A stretch of DNA of 64,000 nt, taken from Streptomyces sp. SCUT-3 (GTDB lineage Bacteria > Actinomycetota > Actinomycetes > Streptomycetales > Streptomycetaceae). The DNA is taken from positions 690,501-754,500 of the forward strand of contig NZ_CP046907.1 of the NCBI RefSeq assembly GCF_014083985.1, given 5' to 3'. Made by a program: the position numbers and the translations under genes. Within the stretch, counting starts at the first letter, position 1; every line of letters begins with the position of its first letter. Shown piece by piece: positions 63,928 through 64,000 of the stretch. Below the pieces are notes generated by a model. That model saw only the letters and a program-made list of their open reading frames with translations, ran no database searches and was not told the DNA's origin.

Positions 63928-64000
63928 GGCAACTCCCGCCAGTCGGCCTGCGGGGCTCCGCAGGCTCCGAACCCATCGTCCGCCGCGAACGCCGCCGCGC

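Overview
The window is chromosomal DNA of a Streptomyces-type actinomycete. GC content is very high, with G/C-biased third codon positions, frequent GTG and occasional TTG starts, purine-rich Shine-Dalgarno sites, many Ala-rich secreted proteins, and families typical of the genus (DUF6230/DUF6114 pair, PucR regulator, long GAPDH, zinc-ribbon SDR). No rRNA, tRNA, CRISPR array or intact insertion sequence was found.

Layout. 0.6-6.4 kb (minus strand): secreted/anchored VWA pair, PucR regulator, and a DUF6230-DUF6114-secreted protein group. 6.8-17.6 kb: MFS exporter, orphan cytochrome oxidase subunit I (frameshifted), SDR, divergent acetate-kinase relative, SRPBCC protein, tiny membrane protein, zinc-ribbon SDR, DUF1232, DUF72 and a secreted endonuclease I. 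17.7-21.2 kb is a scarred accessory patch: possible ABC-transporter scrap, 14-bp tandem repeat, 23-bp direct repeats, small secreted protein, LysR regulator and a decayed IS701-like transposase. 21.3-29 kb: secreted M6 metalloprotease, possible immunity-like protein, secreted SGNH lipase, TPR-like protein and formaldehyde dehydrogenase.

29.2-47.3 kb is the most interesting part. An Hsp90-family ATPase translationally coupled to a large TPR-like protein is followed, after a methyltransferase and a TetR/P450 deletion scar, by a five-gene set: DUF4132, MoxR-type AAA+ ATPase, DUF5682, VWA (intact MIDAS) and SWIM zinc-finger protein. The last four overlap at stop/start codons. The gene content matches the poorly understood yeh/molR cluster of E. 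coli and resembles predicted NTP-dependent conflict or stress-response systems. In this sequence the five genes carry at least 15 one-base frameshifts. Those that can be placed all read as single-base losses in or beside short G or C runs, with no nonsense substitution seen, so sequencing/assembly error is a serious possibility.

47.4-64 kb: glyoxalase-like double VOC protein divergent from an XRE-cupin regulator (start codon inside a nested palindrome) with a GNAT partner; an MFS-GlxA-type AraC-DJ-1/PfpI overlapping operon divergent from an ArsR-like regulator; a secreted DNRLRE/vanadium-haloperoxidase-like protein; the long two-domain GAPDH; and a three-gene minus-strand operon of unknown function that includes a secreted, membrane-anchored protein with a nuclease-like E-x-K motif.
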